Assembly (NCBI RefSeq): GCF_900107195.1
Contig: NZ_FNPB01000017.1
Location: 1 to 59,354, forward strand
Length of the DNA: 59,354 nt
Direction: 5' to 3'
From: Halobellus clavatus
GTDB lineage: Archaea > Halobacteriota > Halobacteria > Halobacteriales > Haloferacaceae
This document shows, piece by piece, positions 32,897 through 42,467 of the stretch (position 1 is the first letter of the stretch; each line of letters begins with the position of its first letter). The notes beneath the pieces are model-generated. The model did not search any database and was not told the origin of the DNA. It saw nothing but the letters and a program-made list of their open reading frames with translations. The translations under genes were made by a program, and so were the position numbers.

Positions 32897-34612
32897 TCAT
32901 TCGAATGCTATCACCCGCCGCAGGACGAACCCCGCGAGCGCCAGCGCCGCGAGCGCGCCGAGGCCCATCGTCACCTGCACTCGCCGGTCCGTGAGACCTC
33001 GTTCTGTGCCCCCGGCCCCGCCGGCCCGTCGCCAGTCGGCGTCGAACGCCTGCCCGTAATAGGCCGCCGGCTCGGGGCCGGAGAGTGCGAGGACGACCTC
33101 GCGGTTTCGTCGCTCGGCGCCTTCGTTCCAGTTGAGGCTGCCAACGAGGACGGTCTCGCTGTCGACGAGCGCCCCCTTGGCGTGAACCTTTCCGAACCGG
33201 CCCGCGGGCCGTGCGATCCGGGCCTCGATCGGAAGGCCGCGGTCGCGAAGCCGCGCGGCCCGCTCGACCACCGCGCCGTTCGACTCCGCGTCGTACCAGG
33301 CGTTCGAGAGCAGGATCCGAACCCGAACCCCGCGCCGGGCGGCGTCGACTAGCGACGCGAAGTACGGCCCCTCGACGTCCAGTCGTGGCGAGAGTACCCA
33401 GATCCGGTCGTCGGCATCGCGGATCGTCTGCCGGACGGCCGTTCCGGCGTTTCCCGGTGCGGTCAGGACCTCGATACGTCCGGTTTCGACCCGTTTCGCG
33501 TCGAACTCGCCGTCGTAGGTGCCCGCGGCCGGTCCCGCCTCGACGAACGTCGCATTCCGCCGGGCTGTGGGCCACGGCACCGCGTCGGTCCAGTCGGCGT
33601 CGTGAGCGAACACGTCGGCCAGTGCTGCGGCGGTCCGCGGCGAATCGACGCGCACCCCCCAGCCGCGGCTGTCGCGGCCGCCGGTCCCCGCGGGCTTCCA
33701 GTTCTCCGTCAGCACGAGCGCCCTGTCGTCGACGACCGCGTACTTCGCGTGGTGGTACGTGAACCGCGCGTGCGGCCCGTCGATCACCCGGACGTCGACC
33801 CCGCCCGCGGCGAGGCGGTCGAGTTGCGTCCGCTGTGCGGTCGTCATCCCGCCGATCGGGCCCCCTTCGAGGAGGACCCGAACCCTGACGCCGCGTCGTT
33901 CCGCCGCGAGCAACGCGTCTGCCGCCCGCGGCGAGGCGAACGTGTACCCCGCGAGCAGGATCCGGGTCTCAGCGCCGCGGAGCGTCTCGATGGCCACCTC
34001 GGGCGCGTCCGGGAGGACGAACACTGTCGCCGGCGACGCCCCGGTCGACACGACCGATCGCGGCCGCAACCCCCGCGGTGTCCATCGCTCTGTCGTCGCG
34101 TTCAATCGCTCACCTTCACGCGATCGGTCGTACGCAACCCGGTCGACGACGATCCCGTCGCGGCGGAGTTGCAGGCGTTCGCCCGCGTTCGAGAGGTCGA
34201 GTCCGGGGCCGACGACGCGTGTCTCGACGAGCGCTCGCGTGGCGTTCGGTGACGAGGAGACCGCCACGCGACCGTCGGGCGGCACCCGGACGGTCGACTC
34301 GCCGTCCGCTAAGGTCAGATTCGGCGTGCCCGCGGTATCGACCACGACGTACTCACCGCTGTCGCCGGCTGCGACCGGGTCCGGGAAGACGGCCACGATG
34401 CGTGGGCCGGTGTCGTTCGCCGTCGCTCCCGCCGGCGGCTGTGTCGGCTCTGCCACCGCCGGTGCGGCGACGACCGACGTCGGGACGACGCCGAGACTCC
34501 AGAGAAGGACGACGAGGAGCATCGCCCGGACGGTCGCCGAGCGAGCGATCCAGCGGTCGCCGCTCGGCGAGGACTTCGCGGACTCGTCGGACCGGGGTAC
34601 GCGTGCGGACAC
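32897..34612 (-). CDS. exported phospholipase D-like protein with lamin-tail domain
   Basis: The 571-residue protein has a signal/anchor helix (about 29-52), a lamin-tail-like beta domain (about 70-170, IVAVFPDPVAAGDSGEYVVV onward), and two PLD domains. The HKD motifs are YHHAKYAVVDDRALVLTENW (about 289) and GKVHAKGALVDSETVLVGSL (about 476). A C-terminal transmembrane helix (about 547-567) anchors it. PLD-fold enzymes cut phosphodiester bonds in lipids or nucleic acids. With a lamin-tail module and an outside location, an extracellular nuclease or lipase is plausible, but the substrate is unknown. Confidence 0.88.
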   Translation of the reverse strand: MSARVPRSDESAKSSPSGDRWIARSATVRAMLLVVLLWSLGVVPTSVVAAPAVAEPTQPPAGATANDTGPRIVAVFPDPVAAGDSGEYVVVDTAGTPNLTLADGESTVRVPPDGRVAVSSSPNATRALVETRVVGPGLDLSNAGERLQLRRDGIVVDRVAYDRSREGERLNATTERWTPRGLRPRSVVSTGASPATVFVLPDAPEVAIETLRGAETRILLAGYTFASPRAADALLAAERRGVRVRVLLEGGPIGGMTTAQRTQLDRLAAGGVDVRVIDGPHARFTYHHAKYAVVDDRALVLTENWKPAGTGGRDSRGWGVRVDSPRTAAALADVFAHDADWTDAVPWPTARRNATFVEAGPAAGTYDGEFDAKRVETGRIEVLTAPGNAGTAVRQTIRDADDRIWVLSPRLDVEGPYFASLVDAARRGVRVRILLSNAWYDAESNGAVVERAARLRDRGLPIEARIARPAGRFGKVHAKGALVDSETVLVGSLNWNEGAERRNREVVLALSGPEPAAYYGQAFDADWRRAGGAGGTERGLTDRRVQVTMGLGALAALALAGFVLRRVIAFE

Positions 34613-34666
34613 GGCGGGGGTGGTCCCCCGATCCTACTTGAAGATATGCGTGAGGAGGCGTCCCGA

Positions 34667-35989
34667 CTACGCCGTCGGTGCTTCCGCGTCGGTGTCGTCG
34701 AGGGCGTCAGCAGCGAGTTCCGCCTCGTGCTGGACGAGGAACGACCGTTCGTCGGTGTACTCGGCGGCGGCTTCGAGCGCCGCTTCCGTGCCGATCTGGC
34801 GAAGCGCCCAGGCGGCGGCCGCGCGGACCTCGTCGGCCCCGTCGTTCGCGAGGGTGTCCGAGAGCGGTTCGACCGCGCGCGTGTCACCGATGAGACCGAG
34901 CGCGCGGGCAGCGTACGGCCGGACGTTGTCGTTGTCCATCTCCAGTTTGTCCGCGATCGCCTGTGTCGCCGCCGTCGAGCCGATCTCTCCCAGCGCACGG
35001 AACGTCACTTTCTGGAGCGCGGGATCGGAATCGGTGTCGACGTACTCGACGAGCGTCTCGACGGCGTCTTCGGCGCCCGAGCCCATCCGACCGAGTGCCT
35101 TGATCGCCTTCTTGTCGCGCCGCTGTGCGAGTTGGTGCATCTCGTCGAACGCCTCGGGGTTGGCCATCCGGACGAGCGCGTCCATACAGTGGTCCTGCAT
35201 AAACTCCGACTGGAGGCTGTCCTTCGCGAGCAGCACCATATCCACGCGACCCTGGCTCTCCCACTGCTTGAGCGCCGAGAGTTCCGGCGGGTAGTCCTTG
35301 TAGTGGCCGAGGACGTCGTAGAACCCCTCAGCCATCAACTGCTCGTTCGTCTCGAGGTCGTCCCACTCCTGGGCGTCCTCCAGTCCGGACTCGAGTTCGT
35401 CGGTCGCCTCGATGAGCGAGGCGATGGTCTCGGCGTCCTCGTCTGCGTCGAGGCCGGCGTCCGCGACGGCCCCGGCGACGGTTTCGAGCGCGGCGTCCAG
35501 CGCGTCCACGTCGACCCCCTCCGCCGAGTCGGCGTCGACCTCGAACGTCTCTTCGAGAGACTCGCCGGCCGCGTCGGCGAACGCCTCGACGGCGTCGCGG
35601 ACTTCGGGCTCCCCCTGGGCCGTCCAGCGCGTCTCGGTCAGTTTCGAGCGCGCCGACTCGACGGCGTCGGTCACGTCGCTCGCGTACGGGCCGCGCTGGG
35701 CGTCGAGATCGTCGCGGAGGTCCGAGATCCGCGTCTCGAGATCCGCCTGTGGATCCTCTGCATCCTCGTCGTCCTCGTCCGGTTCCGGGAGGTTCGCCGC
35801 GTCCAGATCCGACTCGGCGTCGTCGAGGTCGGCCTCGATGTCGTCGAGGGCGGCCTCCGTCTCGGCTGCCTCCAGGTCGGCCTCCAGGTCGTCGAGGCGT
35901 TCGTTGAGGGTCTCGGGCGTCGCATCTGTCGACTCGTCCGACGCCGCCGCGTCCGAATCGGCGGTCGTCTCCTCGTCCCCGTCGCTCAT
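34667..35989 (-). CDS. HEAT-repeat protein with acidic N-terminal coiled coil
   Basis: The 440-residue acidic protein has an N-terminal region (about 1-130) with a Glu/Asp/Leu/Ala coiled coil (LNERLDDLEADLEAAETEAA), and a C-terminal array of HEAT/PBS-lyase-type repeats (about 255-430). Typical units are DPALQKVTFRALGEIGSTAA and NVRPYAARALGLIGDTRAVE. It has no catalytic residues and is probably a scaffold for protein interaction. It lies beside the PLD gene and is divergent from a methyltransferase gene. The function is unknown. Confidence 0.88.
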   Translation of the reverse strand: MSDGDEETTADSDAAASDESTDATPETLNERLDDLEADLEAAETEAALDDIEADLDDAESDLDAANLPEPDEDDEDAEDPQADLETRISDLRDDLDAQRGPYASDVTDAVESARSKLTETRWTAQGEPEVRDAVEAFADAAGESLEETFEVDADSAEGVDVDALDAALETVAGAVADAGLDADEDAETIASLIEATDELESGLEDAQEWDDLETNEQLMAEGFYDVLGHYKDYPPELSALKQWESQGRVDMVLLAKDSLQSEFMQDHCMDALVRMANPEAFDEMHQLAQRRDKKAIKALGRMGSGAEDAVETLVEYVDTDSDPALQKVTFRALGEIGSTAATQAIADKLEMDNDNVRPYAARALGLIGDTRAVEPLSDTLANDGADEVRAAAAWALRQIGTEAALEAAAEYTDERSFLVQHEAELAADALDDTDAEAPTA

Positions 35990-36083
35990 ATGCCGGATAT
36001 CCGTCCGTACCCGAAAAGAGCGTTTCCCTTCTGCCGCGCGCCGTCCGGATCGATTTATGCCGCATCGGCCGCAACGACGGACG

Positions 36084-36869
36084 ATGACCGACGAGACAGC
36101 GAACGACTGGGACTCGGCCGCCTACGACGGCTCGCACTCGTTCGTCTACGAGTACGGCTCCGACGTGATCGGGCTTCTCGACCCCGACCCGGGCGAACGG
36201 GTCCTCGACCTCGGGTGTGGGACCGGCCACCTGACCGCTCGAATCGCGGACGCGGGCGCGGACGTGGTCGGCCTCGACCGATCGGCGGAGATGATCGAGA
36301 CGGCACGGGCGGCCCATCCGGGAATCCAGTTCGTCCGCGCGGACGCTCGAAAGTTCGACCTCGCGACGCTCGGCGCGGACGAACCGTTCGACGCCGTCTT
36401 CTCGAACGCGGCGCTGCACTGGATCGACGAACAGGACGCCGTGCTGGACGGGGTTACCGACGTGCTCCGCTCGGGCGGTCGGTTCGTGGCCGAACTCGGC
36501 GGGAGCGGCAACGTCGACGCCATCGTGACCGCGGTGCGAGCCGAACTCGACGCACGGGGGTACGACCCGCCGAGTGAGCCCTGGTACTTCCCGACCGTCG
36601 GCGAGCACGCGAGCACGCTCGAAGCACACCGGTTCGAGGTCCGCTACGCCAGACTGTTCGACCGGCCGACGGAACTCGACGACGGGGCGGACGGTATGGC
36701 CGCCTGGTTGGGAATGTTCGGTGACCGCCTGCTCGGGTCGGTTCCCGAGGCGGAACGCGACGCGGTCGTCGCCGCCGTCGAAGACCGACTCCGCGACGAG
36801 CTGTACGACGACGGGACGTGGACGGCCGACTACCGGCGGCTTCGGTTCGTCGCCGTCCGCACCGAGTGA
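36084..36869 (+). CDS. class I SAM-dependent methyltransferase
   Basis: The 261-residue protein has motif I VLDLGCGTGHLTARIADAGA (about 38-57), an acidic motif II (VVGLDRSAEMIE) and a motif-IV-like SNAALHWIDEQDAVL, which resembles trans-aconitate methyltransferase and small-molecule methyltransferases. The ATG at 36084 is the first in-frame start after the divergent HEAT gene. The substrate is unknown. It is convergent with surE. Confidence 0.9.
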   Translation: MTDETANDWDSAAYDGSHSFVYEYGSDVIGLLDPDPGERVLDLGCGTGHLTARIADAGADVVGLDRSAEMIETARAAHPGIQFVRADARKFDLATLGADEPFDAVFSNAALHWIDEQDAVLDGVTDVLRSGGRFVAELGGSGNVDAIVTAVRAELDARGYDPPSEPWYFPTVGEHASTLEAHRFEVRYARLFDRPTELDDGADGMAAWLGMFGDRLLGSVPEAERDAVVAAVEDRLRDELYDDGTWTADYRRLRFVAVRTE

Positions 36870-36884
36870 GCCCGTCCGAGCCGT

Positions 36885-37682
36885 TCAGACCGTATCCAGG
36901 TACGTCTCCGCGAGCGCGTCCAGCGCCTGGTGGCGCTCCGTCGAGTGGGGTGCCGTCAGCGGCGACACCGACACCTTCCCGTCGACCACCGCGCGGCGGT
37001 CGGTGCCTTCCGGATCGGGGAGGTCGCCGCTGCGCATCATGTCCCACACGCGGTCGTGGAGCGTGACGGTCCCGTTGCCGTCGTGGTCGGCGGTCATCTC
37101 ATAGAGGGTCGACGGCCGAGTGATCTCGATCGGCGCGGGGTCGCCGTCGTGCATCGGTGCGTTGACGTTCAGATATTCCGCCTGTTCGAAGACGCCCGCG
37201 CCGAGCGCGTGCTCGACCAGGTACGTCGTCGCGCGGGTCGCCTCCCGGAAGTCCGCGGGGTCAGTCGCCTGCTCGTGCCACGGCGTCTCCCCGCCGCCGG
37301 GCACGTACAGCGAGACGGCGATCGCGGGCACGTTGAAGAACGCGGCTTCCACCGCCGCGCTGACCGTGCCCGAGCGGCCGAGGACGTACGCGCCGAGGTT
37401 CGCCCCCTTGTTGCAACCGGCGACGACCGCGTCGACGTCCGGCCGGAGTGATTCGAGTCCGGCGACGACGCAGTCAGCGGGCGTCCCCTCGATGGCGTAG
37501 CCCAGTTCGTGCTGGCGGACGGTGACGTCACTCGAAAGCTTCCGACCGACCGCGCTCTGATCGTCGGCGGGGGCGACGGCGGTCACGTCGGCAATCTCCG
37601 AGAGCGCCTCGTACAGCGCTCGAAACCCGACGGCGTCGATGCCGTCGTCGTTCGTGAGGAGCAGGGAGAGCGAGTCGCTCAT
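36885..37682 (-). CDS. surE: 5'/3'-nucleotidase SurE
   Basis: This 265-residue nucleotidase removes phosphate from 5'- and 3'-nucleoside monophosphates. The metal-binding D12/D13 lie in LLLTNDDGIDAVG, and Ser and Asn ligands in DDQSAVGRK and AGCNKGANLG. The GTPADCV block is also typical. The gene is monocistronic, convergent with the methyltransferase. Confidence 0.95.
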   Translation of the reverse strand: MSDSLSLLLTNDDGIDAVGFRALYEALSEIADVTAVAPADDQSAVGRKLSSDVTVRQHELGYAIEGTPADCVVAGLESLRPDVDAVVAGCNKGANLGAYVLGRSGTVSAAVEAAFFNVPAIAVSLYVPGGGETPWHEQATDPADFREATRATTYLVEHALGAGVFEQAEYLNVNAPMHDGDPAPIEITRPSTLYEMTADHDGNGTVTLHDRVWDMMRSGDLPDPEGTDRRAVVDGKVSVSPLTAPHSTERHQALDALAETYLDTV

Positions 37683-37806
37683 ACCGCTATCTTCGCCGGC
37701 GCGGGGAAATGTGTACCGCCCGCGAGTGCCGAGACGAGCGGGGATCGACCGCGACGGCTCGCCCGCTCGGTCGGCCCTGCGCGTCAGTCGCCCGACGCGC
37801 CCAGCC

Positions 37807-39276
37807 TCACGCGACGAATTCGACGAACGTCTCGTCGTCGACGACGAGATTGTAGGCCCCCTCGTCGTCGTTCCACAGGCACAACACGTTCTCGAAGGCC
37901 AGCACGTCGCCGTAGTCGGCGGTCAAGAGCGTCTCGTTGAGCGGGTCTGCCATCGTCGAGACGGCGTAGTGCTCGACCGCTTCGCTTCCGTCACTGATCT
38001 TGAACAGGGGATTCGCGTCCGCGTCGTCGGTGAGGTCGCGACTCAGTTTGACCGCGAGCAGATCGATCCGGTTCGTGACGTGCTGTTCCATCTCGGCCAT
38101 CTTGGCGTGGCGGTCTGGACTGCCGAGCACGTCCGCCCGGCGCGCCCCGTCCGGCCGGAGGATCGCGTAGGAGAACTGGACCGTCTCGTTCCGGAACGTC
38201 CCGTCGCTGGGCGTGCGCTCGGATCCGCCCGCGGGCGCTCCCGCCTGATCGTCCCGCTCACCGGGTGGCGGTGACGGGGCGCCGGCCTCGTCGAGGCGGC
38301 GCTGGAAGGGCGGGGCCGCGATGTCGTCGCGGCGGTCGAACGACCACCCGCGATCCGATGGGGCCGCATCGGGCCACAGCCGGAGTGTCGGCGCGTACAC
38401 CGAGACGTCGGCGGAGGCCGGAGCCAGCGCGCGCTCGACGTCGCGTAACTGCGTGCTAGTGTTGCGGTCCGCGGGAGCCAGCGCGACGAACGAACCGTCG
38501 GCAGCGACGCTGTCGAGGTAGCGCGCCGCGACTGCTTCCGGCTCGTCGAGTTCGCTCAGCACGTTCGCGAACAGCACCAGATCGTACGGGTCGTCGGGCT
38601 CGAACGCCTCCGCGGGCTCGCGGTGGATCGTCGTCCGGAAGTTCGGCCCCGTCTCGGTCAGCAGCCGCTCGAGGACGTCGGCCGCAGCCGACGGCTCGAC
38701 GGCGTGGTAGTCGACGACGGCGTCCGCGGGCAGGTAGTCGTGTACTCCCAGCGCCGGGCCGCCGGCCCCCGCGCCGACGTCGAGGACGCGCAGCCTCCGG
38801 GGCAGTCGCTCGCGCTCTGTGAGGTCGTCGAGGACGTAGCCGACGGCGGCGTAGTAGTCCGGGAGGTGATAGATCGCGTAGCCCAGCGCGGCGACCGCGT
38901 CGTATTCGACGGGGTTGCCCCGGTAGTAGTCCTCCTTGAGCCGCCGGATCACGGTCCGCAATCGGTCGCCGCTCTCGCCGCGGTGCCAGTTGGCCCCATA
39001 GCGCTCGACGAGCAGGTCTTCGAGCGCGAACGCGTACGATTCGGGCAACGCGGTCGGGTTCCACCCGGGTTGTGGTGCGGGGTCGTCGCTCGCAGGGACG
39101 AAGGTGCCGTCCGAACGCTCTCTGAGCCCGAGGTCGAACGCCTCCTCGCGGAGTGTCTCACGCACGACTGCCGGATGGGGCGTCCCGTCGATGTACTCGT
39201 GGATCTCTTCGGGATCGATCGGGCGAACGTTTCTGAGATACTTTGCATTCGCGCGGACGGCGTCTCGGTCGATCAC
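37807..39276 (-). CDS. Rsm22-like/small-subunit-associated SAM methyltransferase
   Basis: The 489-residue protein has an N-terminal helical region and a Rossmann methyltransferase domain with motif I RVLDVGAGAGGPALGVHDYL (about 162-181), then VLFANVLSELDEP (about 235). The family is like Rsm22/mitochondrial small-subunit methyltransferases. The C-terminal half has a low-complexity insert (about 330-365) and ends with a domain seen in haloarchaeal relatives. It overlaps tyrA by four bases (ATGA). Methyltransferase activity is inferred from the motif; the target is unknown. Confidence 0.8.
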   Translation of the reverse strand: MIDRDAVRANAKYLRNVRPIDPEEIHEYIDGTPHPAVVRETLREEAFDLGLRERSDGTFVPASDDPAPQPGWNPTALPESYAFALEDLLVERYGANWHRGESGDRLRTVIRRLKEDYYRGNPVEYDAVAALGYAIYHLPDYYAAVGYVLDDLTERERLPRRLRVLDVGAGAGGPALGVHDYLPADAVVDYHAVEPSAAADVLERLLTETGPNFRTTIHREPAEAFEPDDPYDLVLFANVLSELDEPEAVAARYLDSVAADGSFVALAPADRNTSTQLRDVERALAPASADVSVYAPTLRLWPDAAPSDRGWSFDRRDDIAAPPFQRRLDEAGAPSPPPGERDDQAGAPAGGSERTPSDGTFRNETVQFSYAILRPDGARRADVLGSPDRHAKMAEMEQHVTNRIDLLAVKLSRDLTDDADANPLFKISDGSEAVEHYAVSTMADPLNETLLTADYGDVLAFENVLCLWNDDEGAYNLVVDDETFVEFVA

Positions 39277-40079
39277 TGCGTGGACCCCTCACTGCCGGCG
39301 TCGGTATCTCGGTCTTCCGGGGCCGTACCGGGCCGGTCGCCTGGCATTCCCGCTTCGGCGTACAACTCTTCGAACGCGTCGCCATCGGCGTCGGCGATCC
39401 GGCGCGCCGCCTCGGCGACGGCGTCGGCGCCCGTGAACGACTCCTGGATCTCCCGGTAGACGCGCGGAGTCCCGCCGGTCACCGTGTCGACGAGTTCGTC
39501 GAGCCGCTCTGAGACCGGCGTCGAGAACTCCTCGCGGACCTCGCGCGCCGCGAGCGCATACGCGAGAATAGCGGTGTGCGCACCGGCCTGGACCGTCTCC
39601 ATCGCCGCGTCGTGCTCTGTCGGTTCGGTCTCGAACACGTCGTTTCCGGCGTCGGCGATGGCCTCCAGCGCCCGATCGGTGACCGGCCCCGGCGCGTCGA
39701 CGACGGCGGCGACGTTCCCCGGGGCGTTCCCGGGCGCGAAGAGCGGATGCAGACTCACGCGCTCGCGGTCGGCGAGGTGTGCACGCATCTCGGTGACCGG
39801 TTCGACCATCACGCCGGTGACATCGAGCATCGCTCGGTCGGCCCGCGCCGCGTGTGTCTCGATCGCCGTCCCGACGGCGCTGATCGGGACCGCGAGACAG
39901 ATTGCCTCGAACCGTTCTGCCGTGTCGAGAGCCACCGCGCGCGCTCCCCCGCTGAGTGCCGCTGCGGCCGCGTCGGCGGCGTCGGGATCACGGTCGGCGA
40001 AGGCGACGCTGAACGATGCTGCGAGCGTCTCGCCGGCCCAGCGTCCCATCCCACCGGCCCCGACGACGAGTACCTCCAT
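39273..40079 (-). CDS. tyrA: prephenate dehydrogenase
   Basis: The 268-residue NAD(P)-dependent enzyme has the Rossmann motif VLVVGAGGMGRWAGETLAAS (residues 3-22), a VSLHPLFAPG segment with the conserved His near 113, and an all-helical C-terminal dimer domain. It is a stand-alone archaeal TyrA without chorismate mutase or ACT domains. It acts in tyrosine synthesis, converting prephenate to 4-hydroxyphenylpyruvate. The last 25 residues are acidic. It is the upstream member of an operon with the methyltransferase gene. Confidence 0.9.
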   Translation of the reverse strand: MEVLVVGAGGMGRWAGETLAASFSVAFADRDPDAADAAAAALSGGARAVALDTAERFEAICLAVPISAVGTAIETHAARADRAMLDVTGVMVEPVTEMRAHLADRERVSLHPLFAPGNAPGNVAAVVDAPGPVTDRALEAIADAGNDVFETEPTEHDAAMETVQAGAHTAILAYALAAREVREEFSTPVSERLDELVDTVTGGTPRVYREIQESFTGADAVAEAARRIADADGDAFEELYAEAGMPGDRPGTAPEDRDTDAGSEGSTQ

Positions 40080-40347
40080 CGCCGCGGACTACGCGCCGCC
40101 GCAATCAAAAGGGGTTCGGTGACGCGATTGCCGGGGGTATATTATCAGATATGAATATTTGGGGCGTACGTTTAAATCAGATCACTGGCCAATTGGCTCT
40201 CGGGGGGAAAGAACCTGCACCAGTGTGACACCGAACGGTTCGTTGGCTCCGGTCTGTGCCGTCCACGTAGCTACGCGTGTGAGTGCCGTACTGGGCACCG
40301 TTCGACCGTGAACGGCCACGAATGATGGATGTAGAGGCACCAACCGA

Positions 40348-40851
40348 ATGAAGTTTCCCACAACGTCAGGCTCCGACAAACACGGCCGACGAGTGACGCT
40401 ACCCGCAGACCTCGACGGCGAGCAGACGCTCGTCGTCGTCAGTTTTCATCTCCGACAACGGTCACTCGTCTCGCCGTGGCGCGAATTCGCCGACGAACTC
40501 CGTGAGGAGTTCGACCACTTCGGATACGCCGAACTGACTGTCGGGTCCAAGGGGGGGATGCTCCCGCCGATGTCGAAAGGGGGGATGTCGCCGACGAACG
40601 CCAGCCACCGACTCCACGAGAACACCGTGTTCCTCTCGGTGAACAAACAGGCGTTCCAGCGGCGACTCGGCATCCTCGGCGATCAGACGATCTACGCGTT
40701 CCTCCTCGAGGACGACTACGTCGTTCGCCAGGCGGCCGGCGTTCTCACCCCCGAAACCGCCGACGCGCTGGAATCACTGCTCCGCGAGTACCGCGACGCG
40801 CAGAACCGGACCTCGAACGGGACCGAGAGTGCCGGCGAGTCCCCCGGCTGA
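40348..40851 (+). CDS. Cys-free thioredoxin-like protein
   Basis: The 167-residue protein has the peroxiredoxin/thioredoxin beta-alpha-beta layout: a first strand after residue 28 (TLVVVSFHLRQRSLVSPWRE), a helix, and later strands TVFLSVNKQAFQRRLGILGD and TIYAFLLEDDYVVRQAAGVL. There is no cysteine, so it cannot act as a thiol oxidoreductase. A small internal duplication SKGGMLPPMSKGGMSP occupies about residues 67-82. The 268-base AT-richer gap before it (40080-40347) contains a GTTTAAATC element near 40169 but no gene. The family is not recognised. Confidence 0.65.
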   Translation: MKFPTTSGSDKHGRRVTLPADLDGEQTLVVVSFHLRQRSLVSPWREFADELREEFDHFGYAELTVGSKGGMLPPMSKGGMSPTNASHRLHENTVFLSVNKQAFQRRLGILGDQTIYAFLLEDDYVVRQAAGVLTPETADALESLLREYRDAQNRTSNGTESAGESPG

Positions 40852-40853
40852 CC

Positions 40854-42071
40854 TCAGACGGTCAGCTCGAACGGGTAGTCGGTCAGATTCTCGTATCCGT
40901 CCTCGGTCACGACGACGAGGTCTTCGAGCCGCATCCCGCCGACTGCCGGATCGTACAGTCCGGGTTCGACGGTCACGACCTGTCCGGGCCGGAGTTCGCC
41001 GCCGTCCGGTGACAGCCGTGGCAGCTCGTGGATCTCCAGCCCGACCCCGTGACCGGTCGAGTGGATGAATCCCGTCCCGGTCGTCGAATCCGAGCGGAGC
41101 GTCGGCCACCCGGCGTCCTCGTAGACGTCACAGACCGCGTCGTGGACGGCGCGCCCCGTCGCGCCGGGTTCGAGAACGTCGAAGGCCGCGTCCATCGCCG
41201 CCTGCGTCAACTCGAACCACTGCCGAATCGTCTCCGTCGGCTCCCCCTTGACGAACGTCCGGGTCATATCCGCGTGGTACCGCGTCGTCTTCGACCGGGG
41301 GAAGATGTCGACGATGATCGGTTCGTCGGGGCGAAGCGGCCCGCTGCCCCGATCGTGTGGATCGGCGGCGGCGGCACCGCACGCGACGATCGTCTCGTCG
41401 AGTGCGCACCCGTTGCGCAGCAGCGTCGCCTCGATCTCGCGTTTGACGCGCTCGCTGGTCAGGATCTCGCCGTCGTGGACCAGCACCTCGTCCTCGGGAC
41501 TGGCCGCAGACTCTCCATCGTCGACCGCGGCGGCGCGCTGGACGGTCGCCGCCGTCAGGAGGTCGTTCGCGGCCGCCATCGCCGCCTCGTTGGCACGCTG
41601 TGTAGCGCGGATCCACTCGATCTCCGTCGGCGTCTTCCGCGCGCGGATCTCCGTCACCACGTCCGCCGTCTCGGGCTCGACGGCGATCCCTCGTTCCCGG
41701 AGGTGATCTGCGGATCCGAGTGGAAACCGTTCGGGCGTCGCGACTGCGTCTACGCCCCGATCCGCCAGCCAGGCCTCGACGACGCGCGCTTTCGCCTCGT
41801 GCGTGCCGTGTTTGGCCGCGAGCGACCGGTAGTCGTAGTCCGCCAGCCGCGACACGTCGTCGGCCTGGCTCTCCGTCTTCGCGCGGCCGTATTCCAGCGC
41901 GGAGACCAACACCGCGGTCGAGTCGGGCGTGTAGAGCGTCACGAACGGGTCGGGAGCGTCGAACCCTGAGAGATAGCGTTGCGTGGCGTCTGACCCCGGG
42001 GCGTCGACGAGATAGCCGTCGTATCCCGCGTCAGCCAGATACTCGTCGAGGGCGGCGAGATCCGGATCCAT
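40854..42071 (-). CDS. M24 family Xaa-Pro peptidase-like protein
   Basis: The 405-residue protein has a creatinase-type N-terminal domain and a pita-bread catalytic domain. The five metal ligands appear in [20 protein letters not shown] (two Asp), [13 protein letters not shown] (His), TVEPGLY (Glu) and RLEDLVVV (Glu). It should be a proline aminopeptidase/dipeptidase. The ATG at 42071 is the first that starts the domain; the upstream in-frame region is basic and unlikely. It is convergent with the Cys-free protein, 2 bases apart. Confidence 0.92.
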   Translation of the reverse strand: MDPDLAALDEYLADAGYDGYLVDAPGSDATQRYLSGFDAPDPFVTLYTPDSTAVLVSALEYGRAKTESQADDVSRLADYDYRSLAAKHGTHEAKARVVEAWLADRGVDAVATPERFPLGSADHLRERGIAVEPETADVVTEIRARKTPTEIEWIRATQRANEAAMAAANDLLTAATVQRAAAVDDGESAASPEDEVLVHDGEILTSERVKREIEATLLRNGCALDETIVACGAAAADPHDRGSGPLRPDEPIIVDIFPRSKTTRYHADMTRTFVKGEPTETIRQWFELTQAAMDAAFDVLEPGATGRAVHDAVCDVYEDAGWPTLRSDSTTGTGFIHSTGHGVGLEIHELPRLSPDGGELRPGQVVTVEPGLYDPAVGGMRLEDLVVVTEDGYENLTDYPFELTV

Positions 42072-42153
42072 ACTCGGCCTGTGGGGGGCGCGCCGATAAA
42101 GCCTACTGCTCGGCACCCCGCCGTCGGTCACCCGACAGCACCGGACCACAACC

Positions 42154-42160
42154 GTATTAC
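42154..42160 (+). promoter_or_regulatory. TATA element of the SRP19-GAR1 operon
   Basis: GTATTAC is centred about 27 bases before the SRP19 ATG at 42184, consistent with a leaderless transcript covering both genes. Confidence 0.5.
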
Positions 42161-42183
42161 GGGCGCGCCGCGGTCGTTGGACT

Positions 42184-42465
42184 ATGGCTGTGGAGAACGT
42201 CATCTGGCCGCGCTACATCGACGCGTCGGTCTCGCGCGAGGACGGTCGGCGCGTCCCGCTCGACGACGCCGTCGACGACCCCACCGTCGACGAGATCGCG
42301 CAGGCCGTCCAGCAGATCGGGTACGACGCCGTCATCGAACGCGACGTGACGCACCCCCGCGAGTGGGACGCTCGGGGCCGCGTCCTCGTGAAAGGCGCCG
42401 AAGACTCGACGAAGAACGATCTGGTGCAGGCGGTCGCCGCCTACGTCGGCATCCTGCGGGACTGA
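42184..42465 (+). CDS. srp19: signal recognition particle protein SRP19
   Basis: The 93-residue RNA-binding protein binds helices 6 and 8 tips of 7S RNA and helps SRP54 assemble. The characteristic start [20 protein letters not shown] and the block [15 protein letters not shown] are present. The RNA it binds is encoded at about 22612-22918 in this window. It is in an operon with gar1, two bases apart. Confidence 0.95.
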   Translation: MAVENVIWPRYIDASVSREDGRRVPLDDAVDDPTVDEIAQAVQQIGYDAVIERDVTHPREWDARGRVLVKGAEDSTKNDLVQAVAAYVGILRD

Positions 42466-42467
42466 CG

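Noticed and set aside
35412-36083. Serine-rich upstream extension of the methyltransferase frame at 36084
   Set aside because: The extension is antisense to the HEAT-repeat gene and is typical Ser/Ala shadow coding. A proper methyltransferase start is at 36084.
40141-40156. TATCAGATATGAAT as a fourth copy of the motility dyad
   Set aside because: The right arm is mismatched (TGAAT instead of TGATA), and the neighbouring genes have no motility link.
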